Shown piece after piece: positions 25,112-32,431 of a DNA stretch of 32,431 bases (within the stretch, counting starts at the first letter, position 1; every line of letters starts with the position of its first letter). The DNA comes from Gemmatimonadaceae bacterium (GTDB taxonomy: Bacteria; Gemmatimonadota; Gemmatimonadetes; Gemmatimonadales; Gemmatimonadaceae). The notes under the pieces were generated by a model that had not been told where the DNA came from, searched no databases, and saw only the letters and a list, made by a program, of their open reading frames with translations. Both the position numbers and the translations under genes were made by a program. The stretch is taken from positions 1-32,431 of the forward strand of contig JAIETI010000140.1 in assembly GCA_019745365.1 (NCBI GenBank), read 5' to 3'.

Positions 25112-25960
25112 GTGGGTCGGCGCACGCGCTCCCTCTTCCGCCAGTCACTCCCTGTCGCGCTCGCCGCGATGGACGATTCGCGGCACCGCGCCGAGTTCTA
25201 TCGGATGTGGGAGGTGGCGCATGGCGCGGGGTTCATCCATCCGATCGCGCTGGAACAGATGGGGCCGCGGGAGCGACCGGAGATCGAGGGGCTGCGGAGC
25301 TACCTGCTCGACGGGGTGCGACACGGCCTCTCGATCGGTGGGATGGTGCGCATCAAGCCCGACCGTTTCGAACCGTTCGAGGGCGCGCTCCTCTCGCTCG
25401 CCGACGCGAGCGGCACCTTCGACCAGAGTCTGCGACTCCTCGGCGACTACTACCACGCCAAGTACTCGGCGATGCTGACGGTGAAGAAAGAGATGACCTA
25501 CCCGCTCTTTCTCGCGCTCGTGGTGATCTTCATCGGCCCGCTCCCGCTGGTGTTCTACGGGAGCCCCAGTCGCTATCTCGCAGCGGTGACGGCGGGACTG
25601 GTGACCTGGTTCGCGTTCGGCGGAGCCTGGCTCGATTGGATGACGCGGCGCTTCCACGCACGGCCGGCGTTCGTGCGGGCGCGACTCGCACGCACGCTCG
25701 CGACCGCGCTCGAGGCCGGCCTCGGTGTCGGCGAGAGCGTGCGGTTCGCGGTGGCCGCCGCAGCCGATCGCGCGCTGACCGCGCACATGGCGCGCTTCGC
25801 TCCGGCTCAGCTCGACAGCTATCCGCTGGCCAAGCTCTTCGCGGGCGCGCCGTCGGTGCCCCCCGACTTCCTCGGGGCGATGCATGTGGCCGACGTCACG
25901 AGCGACTACTCGACCACCCTACGCAAGGTCGCCGACCTCTATGAGGACGGCTTCAAGTGA
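25112..25960 (+). CDS. GspF/PilC-like inner-membrane protein (orphan, short)
   Basis: 282 aa, GTG start. It resembles the platform protein of type II secretion and type IV pilus machines. The first four-helix T2SSF-like domain ends FEGALLSLADASGTFDQSL then RLLGDYY. Two transmembrane segments follow (about 130-149 and 155-173), then a second, more divergent domain starting RARLARTLATALEAGLGVGESV. GspF usually has about 400 residues and a last helix after the second domain; here the protein ends at LYEDGFK, where that helix would begin. No gspE, gspG or pil genes are nearby. Function unknown. Confidence 0.72.
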   Translation: MGRRTRSLFRQSLPVALAAMDDSRHRAEFYRMWEVAHGAGFIHPIALEQMGPRERPEIEGLRSYLLDGVRHGLSIGGMVRIKPDRFEPFEGALLSLADASGTFDQSLRLLGDYYHAKYSAMLTVKKEMTYPLFLALVVIFIGPLPLVFYGSPSRYLAAVTAGLVTWFAFGGAWLDWMTRRFHARPAFVRARLARTLATALEAGLGVGESVRFAVAAAADRALTAHMARFAPAQLDSYPLAKLFAGAPSVPPDFLGAMHVADVTSDYSTTLRKVADLYEDGFK

Positions 25961-25976
25961 CCGCGTGGCGTACCGT

Positions 25977-25982
25977 TAGCTT
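25977..25982 (+). promoter_or_regulatory. Leaderless -10 box of MFS gene
   Basis: TAGCTT ends 6 nt before ATG 25989 with no ribosome-binding site between. The hexamer is identical to the one before GTG 19102. Confidence 0.5.
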
Positions 25983-25988
25983 TCTGCG

Positions 25989-27188
25989 ATGACCGCTGCG
26001 GACTCCTCTCGCACGCGCGCCCTCGCGCTGATCGCAGCCGCGACGTTCCTGACGCTCGCACCCCTCACGCTGCTGGTGCCGGGACTGCAGGAGCTGGTGC
26101 GCGATGCGCACGGTGGCACGCGAAGCGACGCGCATGCGTTCATGGCCATCAACATGGCCACCGGGATCCTGGCGGTCCCGCTCGCGATGAAGATGCTCCG
26201 GCGCTTTCCCGATCCGCGTCCCTGGATCGTCGGTGGCCTGCTGCTCGACGCGGTGAGCTTCCTTGGGATGGCGCATGCGGGATCGCTCGGGGCGTTGATG
26301 ACCTGGCGGGCGATCGACGGGATGGCGCACCTCCCCGCCGTGACGATGCTGATGCTCGCGGCGAACCGCATCGGCGGGGCGCGACGCGGGGGGCCACTCG
26401 GTGTGGTCGCGGCCGCGCTGATGTTCGGCGTCGGCGTCGGTGCGCCGGTCGGCGGCATTCTGATCGACCGCGGTGGGCCAGCGCTCGTGTATCAGGTCGG
26501 CGCGGCGCTCCTCGGTATCGCCGCACTCCTCGGCGCGCTCCTCCCCCGCTCGGTCGCGACGAGCAACGTGCCGAGTCGCGGGTACGCATGGGTGCGCGAA
26601 CGCGCCGCGGGTGGGATGCCCGTCCTCTTCGGCTTTCTCGACCGCTTCACCATCGGCGTCTTCACCTCCACCTTCACCCTGTTCCTCGCCGAGCTGCATC
26701 AGGTCGGCGCGACAGAACGGGGGCGCATCATGGCGCTCTTCCTCGCGCCCTTCGCGATCCTCTCCTGGCCCGCGGGCCGGCTCGCGGACCGTATCGGGTG
26801 GCGATGGCCGCTGGTGATCGGGAACCTCGCCTTCGGCGCTCTCTTCGCGAGTTACGGACTCGTCTCGATGTCGCTGCTCCCGCTCGTGATGGTCGCCTCG
26901 GGTGTTGCGAGCGCACTCGTCTTCAGTCCGGCGCTCGTCCTCGTGAGTGAGTGTGCACGACGCGGGGCGGGCGAAGGGATCTTCGGCGCCTTTCAGGTCG
27001 CCGGTTCAATCGGCTTCCTTCTCGGCCCGGTGGCGGGTGGCGTGCTGGTACGATTCCTCAGCAGCGGCGATGGAGTGCGCTGGGAGACGATCTTCGCCCT
27101 TGTCGGCGCCACGCTCGCAGCGGTGGGGCTGCTCAGCTACCGCGTGCTCACCCCGCTCGAGGCGCGCTGGGCGCGCGAGGACGCATGA
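25989..27188 (+). CDS. Major facilitator superfamily transporter
   Basis: 399 aa, about twelve hydrophobic helices in two halves joined near residue 195-215. The cytoplasmic-loop motif appears as RLADRIGWRWPL in the second half, and GAFQVAGSIGFLLGPVAGG near helix 10-11 is characteristic. It is a secondary transporter in the inner membrane, probably an exporter; the substrate is unknown. Its stop overlaps the acyltransferase start (ATGA at 27185). Confidence 0.9.
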   Translation: MTAADSSRTRALALIAAATFLTLAPLTLLVPGLQELVRDAHGGTRSDAHAFMAINMATGILAVPLAMKMLRRFPDPRPWIVGGLLLDAVSFLGMAHAGSLGALMTWRAIDGMAHLPAVTMLMLAANRIGGARRGGPLGVVAAALMFGVGVGAPVGGILIDRGGPALVYQVGAALLGIAALLGALLPRSVATSNVPSRGYAWVRERAAGGMPVLFGFLDRFTIGVFTSTFTLFLAELHQVGATERGRIMALFLAPFAILSWPAGRLADRIGWRWPLVIGNLAFGALFASYGLVSMSLLPLVMVASGVASALVFSPALVLVSECARRGAGEGIFGAFQVAGSIGFLLGPVAGGVLVRFLSSGDGVRWETIFALVGATLAAVGLLSYRVLTPLEARWAREDA

Positions 27189-27784
27189 GCGATCCGAACG
27201 TCCCACGGCTCGGTAGTGAGCCGCCGCGGCGCGGCAACGCCTTCACCTACTGGCTCGCGGTGACGGCGATGCGCCTCTCCGGATGGCGCTTTGAGGGCGC
27301 GCTCCCGAACGTCAAGAAGTTCGTGCTGATCGTCGCGCCGCACACGTCGAACTGGGACTTCCCGATCGGGATCATGGCGATGTTCGCGCTGCAGGTGCGC
27401 GGCACCTTCCTCGGCAAGGACACGCTCTTCAAGTGGCCGCTCGGCATCCTCATGCGCTGGCTCGGCGGCGCGCCGGTGGATCGGTCGCACGCGCACAATG
27501 TCGTCGACCAGACGGTACAGCTCTTCCACGATCGCGAGGGGATCGTCCTCGCGCTCTCGCCGGAGGGCACGAGGAAGCGCACCGAGAAGTGGCGCACAGG
27601 GTTCTACTGGGTCGCCCGTGGCGCGGGTGTGCCGATCGTCCCCGTGGCGTTCGATTTCCCGCAGAAGTGCATCCGGATCCACCCGCCGGAGTATCCCACT
27701 GGGGACGCCGAGGCCGACATCATCAAGCTCCGCGCCCACTTCCGCAGCGAGATGGCCCGCTACCCGGCCCAGTACGGCCCCTGA
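27185..27784 (+). CDS. 1-acylglycerol-3-phosphate acyltransferase-like protein
   Basis: PlsC-fold acyltransferase, 199 aa. The catalytic HX4D box is H53-TSNW-D58, the glycine/glutamate motif is SPEGTRKR (127-130 core), and a final VPIVPVAFD strand is typical. Short soluble forms like this one, with a preceding FVLIVAPHTSNWDFPIG, form a subfamily often called glycerol acyltransferase, whose acceptor is not certain (lysophosphatidate, ornithine lipid or other). ATG 27185 overlaps the transporter stop. Confidence 0.9.
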   Translation: MSDPNVPRLGSEPPRRGNAFTYWLAVTAMRLSGWRFEGALPNVKKFVLIVAPHTSNWDFPIGIMAMFALQVRGTFLGKDTLFKWPLGILMRWLGGAPVDRSHAHNVVDQTVQLFHDREGIVLALSPEGTRKRTEKWRTGFYWVARGAGVPIVPVAFDFPQKCIRIHPPEYPTGDAEADIIKLRAHFRSEMARYPAQYGP

Positions 27785-27817
27785 GCCGCCGACTGTAGCT
27801 CCACCGCGCCCGGCCGA

Positions 27818-27823
27818 TACTCT
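27818..27823 (+). promoter_or_regulatory. Leaderless -10 box of lipoprotein gene
   Basis: TACTCT ends 6 nt before ATG 27830. GGGAG lies between but only 1 nt from the ATG, so it is poorly placed for ribosome binding. Confidence 0.4.
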
Positions 27824-27829
27824 CGGGAG

Positions 27830-28498
27830 ATGCTCCGTGCCTCCCGCCTCCTCCTGATCGCGCTCCTCGCGTCCTGCGCCAAGCCATCGGCACCCGTGGC
27901 TGTGGCGGCGCTCGCCGTGGTCCAGGGGGACTTCCAGTCCGGCCAGGCGGCCCGCGAACTCGCCGCCCCCGTCGTGCTGCGTGTGACCGATGCCGACGGG
28001 AACGGCATCGCGAACCGGACGATCTCGCTCGTTGTCTTCACCGGCGGCGGATCGGTCGACTCGGTGACGATCAAGAGCGACGCTCGCGGGGAAGCGCGGA
28101 TCCGCTGGACGCTCGGCACGACCGGGCCCGTGCAGGAACTGCGCGCCTCCTTGCCGGGGACGACACTCGAAGCCACGAAGATCACCGCGACCGCGCTCTT
28201 CCCCAGCACCATCGTGATCGCCCAAGGGATGGGGCAGACGGCCAAGGTCAACGCCTCGCTCACGAGCTCGGTTGTCGTGCGCGTCATCGGCCCGGGCAAC
28301 GTCCCGATGGTCGGGATCAACGTCGCCTTCCAGGTGCTCGTGGGCGGCGGCTCGCTCTCGCCGCAGTCGATCATCACCGGCGCCAACGGCGAGGCGACCA
28401 CGAAGTGGACGCTGGGGCCGAGCCCCGGCGTCCAGAGCGCATCCATCCTTGCCGGCACGCTCGCGCCGGTCCTTCTCACCGCGACGGCCACCCCATGA
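27830..28498 (+). CDS. Lipoprotein with two Ig-like (Big-1 type) domains
   Basis: 222 aa. Lipobox LLASC puts the lipid on C16. Two tandem beta-sandwich repeats follow (about 25-118 and 125-222). Each has a VVLRVTDADGNGIANRTISL-like strand pair, a GGGS turn and the G-A-R/W-T-L-G closing strand (GEARIRWTLG, GEATTKWTLG). Such domains are spacers or adhesive modules on the cell surface or in the periplasm. There is no catalytic domain. Its stop overlaps the PilZ-like gene (ATGA at 28495). Confidence 0.8.
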   Translation: MLRASRLLLIALLASCAKPSAPVAVAALAVVQGDFQSGQAARELAAPVVLRVTDADGNGIANRTISLVVFTGGGSVDSVTIKSDARGEARIRWTLGTTGPVQELRASLPGTTLEATKITATALFPSTIVIAQGMGQTAKVNASLTSSVVVRVIGPGNVPMVGINVAFQVLVGGGSLSPQSIITGANGEATTKWTLGPSPGVQSASILAGTLAPVLLTATATP

Positions 28499-28833
28499 CG
28501 ACCGCAGTGCAGCTCATCACGCGCGAGCCGCGCATCCCGCGGTCGCTCTGGCTCTCGCTCCGTGAACACGGCCCCGACGGTCGCGACATCGTCTCCCGCG
28601 TCCTCACCCTCAACCTGAGCCGCAGCGGGATGCTCGTGGAGATCCCACCGGCGCTCGAGGTCGTACAGGGCGAAGAGATCGACGTCACGATCTTCGCCGC
28701 GGACCTCACCGTGGAGACGCGCGCGACCATCATGCGCTTCGAGTCGCCGATCGAGGGTGACCCGTTCCGGCAGGCGATGGGGCTGCGACTCGACGCGCCG
28801 CTCCCAGACGACCTGGTCGAGGGAACGCCCTAG
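28495..28833 (+). CDS. PilZ-like domain protein
   Basis: 112 aa, single small beta-barrel domain. It has REPRIPRS at the N-terminus and LNLSRSGMLVE, matching the (D/N)xSxxG half of the c-di-GMP-binding PilZ motif. The arginine half is not the exact RxxxR spacing, so nucleotide binding is uncertain. No signal peptide, so it is cytosolic. It is coupled to the lipoprotein gene by ATGA overlap. Confidence 0.65.
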   Translation: MTTAVQLITREPRIPRSLWLSLREHGPDGRDIVSRVLTLNLSRSGMLVEIPPALEVVQGEEIDVTIFAADLTVETRATIMRFESPIEGDPFRQAMGLRLDAPLPDDLVEGTP

Positions 28834-28882
28834 GGCTCGCGCCTGTGACGCCTTGCTGATTCGGACCGTCCATCCCCATGGT

Positions 28883-29335
28883 ATGGCGACCCCCCGAATC
28901 CCGATGTCCAACATCCCCATCGTGCAGTTCGTCGAACGGCAACGCCACGCGCTCCGGCCTCCGTTCGAACAACTCGATCGTGATCAGCGGCTCGCCGAAC
29001 TCGAGCGCCTGCGCGCCGAGCTCGCGCGCACGCGACGGCATATCGCCAAGAGCAAGGTGCGCGACGTCATCTACTACGTGCTCGTCGCGCTCGCCCTCGT
29101 CGCCCTCTCGCAGGTGACACCGCAGTTCGTCGGCGAGGTCGCGGCCGCCGGGAATGCGGGCGAGGTGCCGCTCTCGATCATCGTCGTGAGCTGGGGAACG
29201 AGCGTCGCGATCGCGGCCCTCGCGTTGGCGCTCACCTGGCGCGCCTCCCGTCGTCGCGCGTCACACCGCTACCAGTGGGAACGCCGCGCCACCGACGTGG
29301 AACGGGTCATCGCCGAGGGCGAAGCGCTGGTCTGA
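28883..29335 (+). CDS. Small two-helix membrane protein, unknown
   Basis: 150 aa, no family recognised. A charged helix at about 20-55 (FEQLDRDQRLAELERLRAEL) looks like a coiled coil. Two transmembrane segments (about 64-82 and 100-121) and a basic tail RASRRRASHRYQWERR follow. Both ends would be cytoplasmic. ATG 28904 is an alternative start. There is no clear ribosome-binding site for either. Confidence 0.6.
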   Translation: MATPRIPMSNIPIVQFVERQRHALRPPFEQLDRDQRLAELERLRAELARTRRHIAKSKVRDVIYYVLVALALVALSQVTPQFVGEVAAAGNAGEVPLSIIVVSWGTSVAIAALALALTWRASRRRASHRYQWERRATDVERVIAEGEALV

Positions 29336-29368
29336 CCGTCGCGCGTTGCTGCCGCTGCGCCGAACGGC

Positions 29369-29374
29369 TATATC
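29369..29374 (+). promoter_or_regulatory. Possible -10 box of acyl-CoA ligase gene
   Basis: TATATC, 15 nt before GTG 29390. The sequence between is C-rich with no ribosome-binding site. Initiation about 7 nt downstream would leave a leader shorter than 10 nt. Confidence 0.35.
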
Positions 29375-29389
29375 CGTCGCGTCCCCCCC

Positions 29390-30985
29390 GTGAGGCGCAA
29401 CGTGATCTTCCGCAGCCGACTCCCTGACGTCCGCATCCCCGGCGTCTCGCTCACCGAGTACGTCTTCGAGCACGCAGCCCGCTGGCTCGACTCGCCGGCG
29501 CTCATCGACGGACCCACGGCGCGCGCGCTCACCTTCCGGCAGCTGCTCGACCTGACGGGTCGCGTCAGCGCCGCGCTGAGCGCCGCCGGCGTCGGCCCCG
29601 GGAGCACGGTCTGCTCGTACGCGCCGAACACCCCCGAGTACGCGGCGATCTTCTTCGGCGTCGCGCGGATCGGCGCCACCAACACCACCGCGAACCCGCT
29701 CTACACCGCTGAGGAACTGGCCAAGCAGCTCAAGGATTCTGGCGCACGGCTGATCTTCACCGTGCCGCCGCTCGCCGAACGCGCGCTGGCCGCTGCCGCG
29801 ATGGTGCAGGCGCGCGTCATCTGCCTTGGCGACGCACCCGGATGTGAGTCGTTCACCACCTTCCTCGCCACCGGGCGCGACGCACCCGAAGGCCTCGATG
29901 TGATCCGACCGAGCGTCGCGATCGAGAGCGCGCGGCACCTCGTGGCCCTTCCCTATTCGAGCGGCACGACCGGGCTCCCGAAGGGGGTGATGCTCACGCA
30001 TCGCAACCTCGTGGCCAATATGGCGCAGTGCGAGCATATCGAAGCGGCCGGCCCGGGCGATCACATCATCGGCACCCTTCCTTTCTTCCACATCTACGGG
30101 ATGGTCGTCATCCTGTGCATGGTGTTGCGCAAAGGCGCGGCCGTCGTCACGCTGCCGCAGTTCGATCTCGAGAAGTACCTCGCGCTCAGCGCGCAGTATG
30201 AGTGCAAGGTGGCCTACGTGGTGCCACCCATCGCGCTCGCGCTCGCCAAGCACTCCCTCGTCGCGCAGTTCCCGCTCACGCTCGAGTACATCACGTCGGG
30301 TGCAGCGCCGCTCGGGGCCGAGCTCGAAGCCGCCGTGGCGCAGCGCCTCGGTGCGGTGGTCAAGCAAGGCTACGGCATGACCGAGGCGAGTCCCGTCACG
30401 CACTTCACGCCGGCCGATGCCGCGCAGGTGCGCCACGGCTCGTGCGGACTCATCATCCCGAACACCGAAGTGCGCGTGGTCGACATCGAGTCGCACCGCG
30501 ATGTCGGCGTCGGTGAACGCGGCGAGCTCCTCATCCGCGGCCCGCAGATCATGCAGGGCTACCTGAACAATCCTGAAGCGACCGCAGCCACCGTCGATGC
30601 GGACGGCTGGCTGCACACCGGCGACGTGGGCTACGCCGACGCCGACGGCTACTTCTTCATCGTCGACCGCCTCAAGGAGTTCATCAAGTACAAGGCGTAT
30701 CAGGTCGCGCCGGCGGAGCTCGAAGCGCTCCTGATCACCCATCCCGCCGTCGCCGACGTCGCCGTCATCCCCAAGGCCGACGAGGAGGGGGGCGAGATCC
30801 CCAAGGCGTGTGTCGTCCGCCGCAGCGAGGTCACCGGCGAGGAGCTGATGGCGTTCGTCGCCGAGCACGTCGCGGCGTACAAGAAGGTGCGGGCCGTCGA
30901 GTTCGTGGAGAAGATCCCGAAGTCAGCATCGGGGAAGATCCTGCGGCGCGAACTGATCGCGGCGGAGCGCGCGAAGAACGCGTAG
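29390..30985 (+). CDS. AMP-forming acyl/aryl-CoA ligase, 4-coumarate-CoA-ligase-like
   Basis: ANL-superfamily adenylating enzyme, 531 aa, GTG start. The opening VIFRSRLPDVRIPGVSLTEY closely resembles plant 4-coumarate:CoA ligases. P-loop YSSGTTGLPKG (189-199), the aromatic-pocket strand LPFFHIYGM, QGYGMTEASPV, GWLHTGDVGY, the hinge DRLKEFIKYK and the C-terminal lysine K516 in SASGKILRREL are all intact. It forms an acyl-AMP, then a CoA thioester, from a carboxylic acid, aryl or medium/long chain. Neighbours do not identify the substrate. Confidence 0.94.
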   Translation: MRRNVIFRSRLPDVRIPGVSLTEYVFEHAARWLDSPALIDGPTARALTFRQLLDLTGRVSAALSAAGVGPGSTVCSYAPNTPEYAAIFFGVARIGATNTTANPLYTAEELAKQLKDSGARLIFTVPPLAERALAAAAMVQARVICLGDAPGCESFTTFLATGRDAPEGLDVIRPSVAIESARHLVALPYSSGTTGLPKGVMLTHRNLVANMAQCEHIEAAGPGDHIIGTLPFFHIYGMVVILCMVLRKGAAVVTLPQFDLEKYLALSAQYECKVAYVVPPIALALAKHSLVAQFPLTLEYITSGAAPLGAELEAAVAQRLGAVVKQGYGMTEASPVTHFTPADAAQVRHGSCGLIIPNTEVRVVDIESHRDVGVGERGELLIRGPQIMQGYLNNPEATAATVDADGWLHTGDVGYADADGYFFIVDRLKEFIKYKAYQVAPAELEALLITHPAVADVAVIPKADEEGGEIPKACVVRRSEVTGEELMAFVAEHVAAYKKVRAVEFVEKIPKSASGKILRRELIAAERAKNA

Positions 30986-30999
30986 CGGCGAAACTCGGC

Positions 31000-31033
31000 A
31001 CGAGCGCGTGCGTACGGATTCGCACACGCTCGT
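31000..31033 (+). terminator. Terminator-like hairpin after acyl-CoA ligase
   Basis: Arms ACGAGCGCGTGCG (31000-31012) and CGCACACGCTCGT (31021-31033) pair in 12 of 13 positions around the 8-nt loop TACGGATT. No T-run follows, so factor-independent termination is uncertain. It lies 15 bp after the stop. Confidence 0.5.
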
Positions 31034-31060
31034 TCCCTCACGCCCGGAGTCGCGGTCACG

Positions 31061-31612
31061 ATGCATCCTGCCCAGCGTCATCGCCTTCCCATCCGCTTCG
31101 CCGCCATCGTCGCGATCGCGCTCGGTGCGCTCCTCTCGTGGCAGCACCTCCACGGTGGCGTCCCCAGCCACAGTTTCCTCGCGCGCAAAGACTACCCGAG
31201 CATCTCGAACTGGTGGGGGCTGCTCCTCCTCCCCGCCCTGACGTGGGGCACGAGCGTCGTGGTCCTGCGACGAGGCTCGAGCACAGAGGCAGGCGCGGAG
31301 CGTCGCGCGCTCACCCTCGGCGCGGGTGCGCTCATCTACGGGGCGGCGATGGCGTTCAGCTTCGCGATCGGCGCGGAACAGGTCACCGGCGTGCTCTTCC
31401 CCGCGATGCCCCTCCTCGCACTCATCTGGCCCACCTACCGCGCCGAAGCGCTCCTCGGCTTCGTGCTCGGGATGTCGTACACCTTCGGCGCGGTCCTCCC
31501 GACCTTCATCGGCACCGTGGTCGTGTTGATCTCGGCGGTCGTCCACCTCGGCATTCGTCCCTGGCTACTCCGCCTCGGCCTCGCGCTCCTCAGCGCCACG
31601 CGATCGCCGTAG
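31061..31612 (+). CDS. Conserved-looking integral membrane protein, unknown
   Basis: 183 aa with about five hydrophobic helices (12-28, 51-68, 84-104, 108-125 and 130-160, the last possibly split). A first loop has HLHGGVPSHSFLARKDYPSI then SNWWG, whose histidines and acidic residue look conserved in kind, though I cannot name the family. No signal peptide apart from the first helix. Monocistronic between a hairpin and a convergent gene. Confidence 0.65.
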   Translation: MHPAQRHRLPIRFAAIVAIALGALLSWQHLHGGVPSHSFLARKDYPSISNWWGLLLLPALTWGTSVVVLRRGSSTEAGAERRALTLGAGALIYGAAMAFSFAIGAEQVTGVLFPAMPLLALIWPTYRAEALLGFVLGMSYTFGAVLPTFIGTVVVLISAVVHLGIRPWLLRLGLALLSATRSP

Positions 31613-31624
31613 CGCCGCCGCTAC
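31609..31624. terminator. Hairpin holding both stop codons of convergent genes
   Basis: GTAGCG, loop CCGC, CGCTAC. The left arm contains the TAG of the membrane protein and the right arm contains the reversed TAG of the hydrolase. It could act as a small bidirectional terminator, but the stem is only 6 bp with no T-tract. Confidence 0.3.
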
Positions 31625-32431
31625 CGCACGCGGATCCCGTCGAGGAACTCGCGCAAGAGTCGCGATACCTCCGCCGGTTGTTCGATTGATGACGAATGCC
31701 CGCACCGCGGCAGCCGGACGAGCACACTTCCGTGGATCGACGCATGGATACGACGCGATTTCGTGGGCACCGTCGCGACATCCTCCTCGCCGACCACGAC
31801 GAGCGTCGGCGTGGAGATCTCGCGCAGCTCGTCGAGCACGCTCTCCCGCTCCAGCACGCCCCATACCGCGCGCACCACCATCCGCGAGTTCGCCGCGATC
31901 TCCTCGCGCCAGCGCGCCACCTCGGCGGCGCGAGTGGGATCGGTGAGGAACGACTTGCCGAAGAGCACCGGCATGATCCGGTTCACGAGCCGCTTGGGTC
32001 CGAGCGCGAGCGCGGCCCACGTTAAGCGCTGGTACTGTGCACGCGCGGCGTGCGTCTCAGCCTCGGCCGAGGTGTCGAGCAGGGTGAGCGAACTCACGAG
32101 ATCAGGGCGGCGCGCTGCCAACCGCATCCCCACGAAGCCCCCCGTCGAGAAGCCGACCCAGTGCACCGGGCGAAGGTCGGTGGTCTCCAGAAAGTTGATC
32201 GCGTCGCGATACAGGTTCTCGATGTCGTGCGGCCGCCAGCCGGGGTCACTACTGCTTCGCCCCTGCCCCCGGTGGTCGTAGCGGATACAGCGATAGCGGT
32301 CCTTGAGCGCCTCGACCTGCGGCTCGAACATCCGACCATTGAGGAGCAACCCGTGGCTGAACACCCCCGGGACCTTGTCGTCCCCGCCGCTGTCCTCGTA
32401 CCAGATCGAGACACCGTTGACGATCGCGTTG
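31621..32431 (-). CDS. Alpha/beta hydrolase (5' end outside window)
   Basis: Read leftwards from the window edge; the frame is open at 32430 and ends at 31621, so about 270 residues are visible. The segment NAIVNGVSIWYEDSGG lies before a GTG at 32364, which is therefore not the true start. Fold marks are the oxyanion region FSHGLLLNG, YDHRGQGRS, the nucleophile elbow GFSTGG (serine), the acid region VVGEEDVATVP and the histidine in RCGHSSSIEQP. It is a soluble esterase, haloperoxidase-like or carboxyl-ester hydrolase; the substrate is unknown. Convergent with the membrane protein, 8 bp between stops. Confidence 0.9.
   Translation of the reverse strand, partial: NAIVNGVSIWYEDSGGDDKVPGVFSHGLLLNGRMFEPQVEALKDRYRCIRYDHRGQGRSSSDPGWRPHDIENLYRDAINFLETTDLRPVHWVGFSTGGFVGMRLAARRPDLVSSLTLLDTSAEAETHAARAQYQRLTWAALALGPKRLVNRIMPVLFGKSFLTDPTRAAEVARWREEIAANSRMVVRAVWGVLERESVLDELREISTPTLVVVGEEDVATVPTKSRRIHASIHGSVLVRLPRCGHSSSIEQPAEVSRLLREFLDGIRVR

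Noticed and set aside
1-32431. TGA reassigned to an amino acid throughout the genome
   Set aside because: aguB, queC, cphA, the chemoreceptor's upstream partner and many others end naturally at TGA, several in start/stop overlaps.
1-32431. tRNA genes, CRISPR arrays, insertion sequences or prophage parts
   Set aside because: Spacers are too short for most of these, and no direct-repeat arrays, transposase motifs or cloverleaf sequences were seen by eye.

Overview
The window is about two thirds GC and almost fully coding, with 27 genes, no gene-free stretch over 160 bp, and no tRNA, rRNA, CRISPR or insertion sequence that I can see. Two features suggest a free-living Gram-negative bacterium of the Gemmatimonadota type: a TonB-dependent receptor with a carboxypeptidase-regulatory-like N-terminus, and lipoproteins with classic lipoboxes. 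The phylum is inferred from general character, not from a marker gene. TGA is an ordinary stop here, since many genes end in it, often in an overlapping start/stop such as ATGA or GTGA.

Region 1 (1-2209): a minus-strand pair (unknown protein, then a zinc-ribbon Ser/Thr kinase running off the left edge) diverges from an exported peroxiredoxin. That gene has an in-frame TGA exactly where the catalytic cysteine of the PxxxTxxC motif belongs. A perfect 7-bp hairpin with a G-containing loop follows at the distance expected of a bacterial SECIS. I read it as a cysteine-free selenocysteine peroxiredoxin, which standard gene calling would split or discard. This is the main find.

Region 2 (2242-8815): aguB and aguA (agmatine to putrescine). 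Next come a lipoprotein substrate-binding protein and a chemoreceptor that overlap by GTGA, then queC, queE and queD for the deazapurine precursor of queuosine.

Region 3 (8827-16068): a compact cyanophycin operon: NlpC/P60 hydrolase, isoaspartyl dipeptidase, cyanophycinase, cyanophycin synthetase, and a second Mur-ligase protein without an ATP-grasp domain that appears to start at a CTG codon. It encodes synthesis and complete breakdown of the Asp-Arg storage polymer. The arginine released could feed the agmatine genes of region 2, although no arginine decarboxylase is present here.

Region 4 (16094-32431): TonB-dependent receptor, strong terminator, glycerophosphodiesterase, ABC exporter, PQQ dehydrogenase with inserted cytochrome c, FMN 2-hydroxyacid oxidase, orphan GspF-like protein, MFS transporter with acyltransferase, an Ig-like lipoprotein with a PilZ-like protein, two unknown membrane proteins, a 4-coumarate-CoA-ligase-like enzyme, and a convergent alpha/beta hydrolase cut by the right edge.

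Seven genes carry a TANNNT box 5-7 nt before the start codon and have no usable ribosome-binding site, which points to leaderless transcription.
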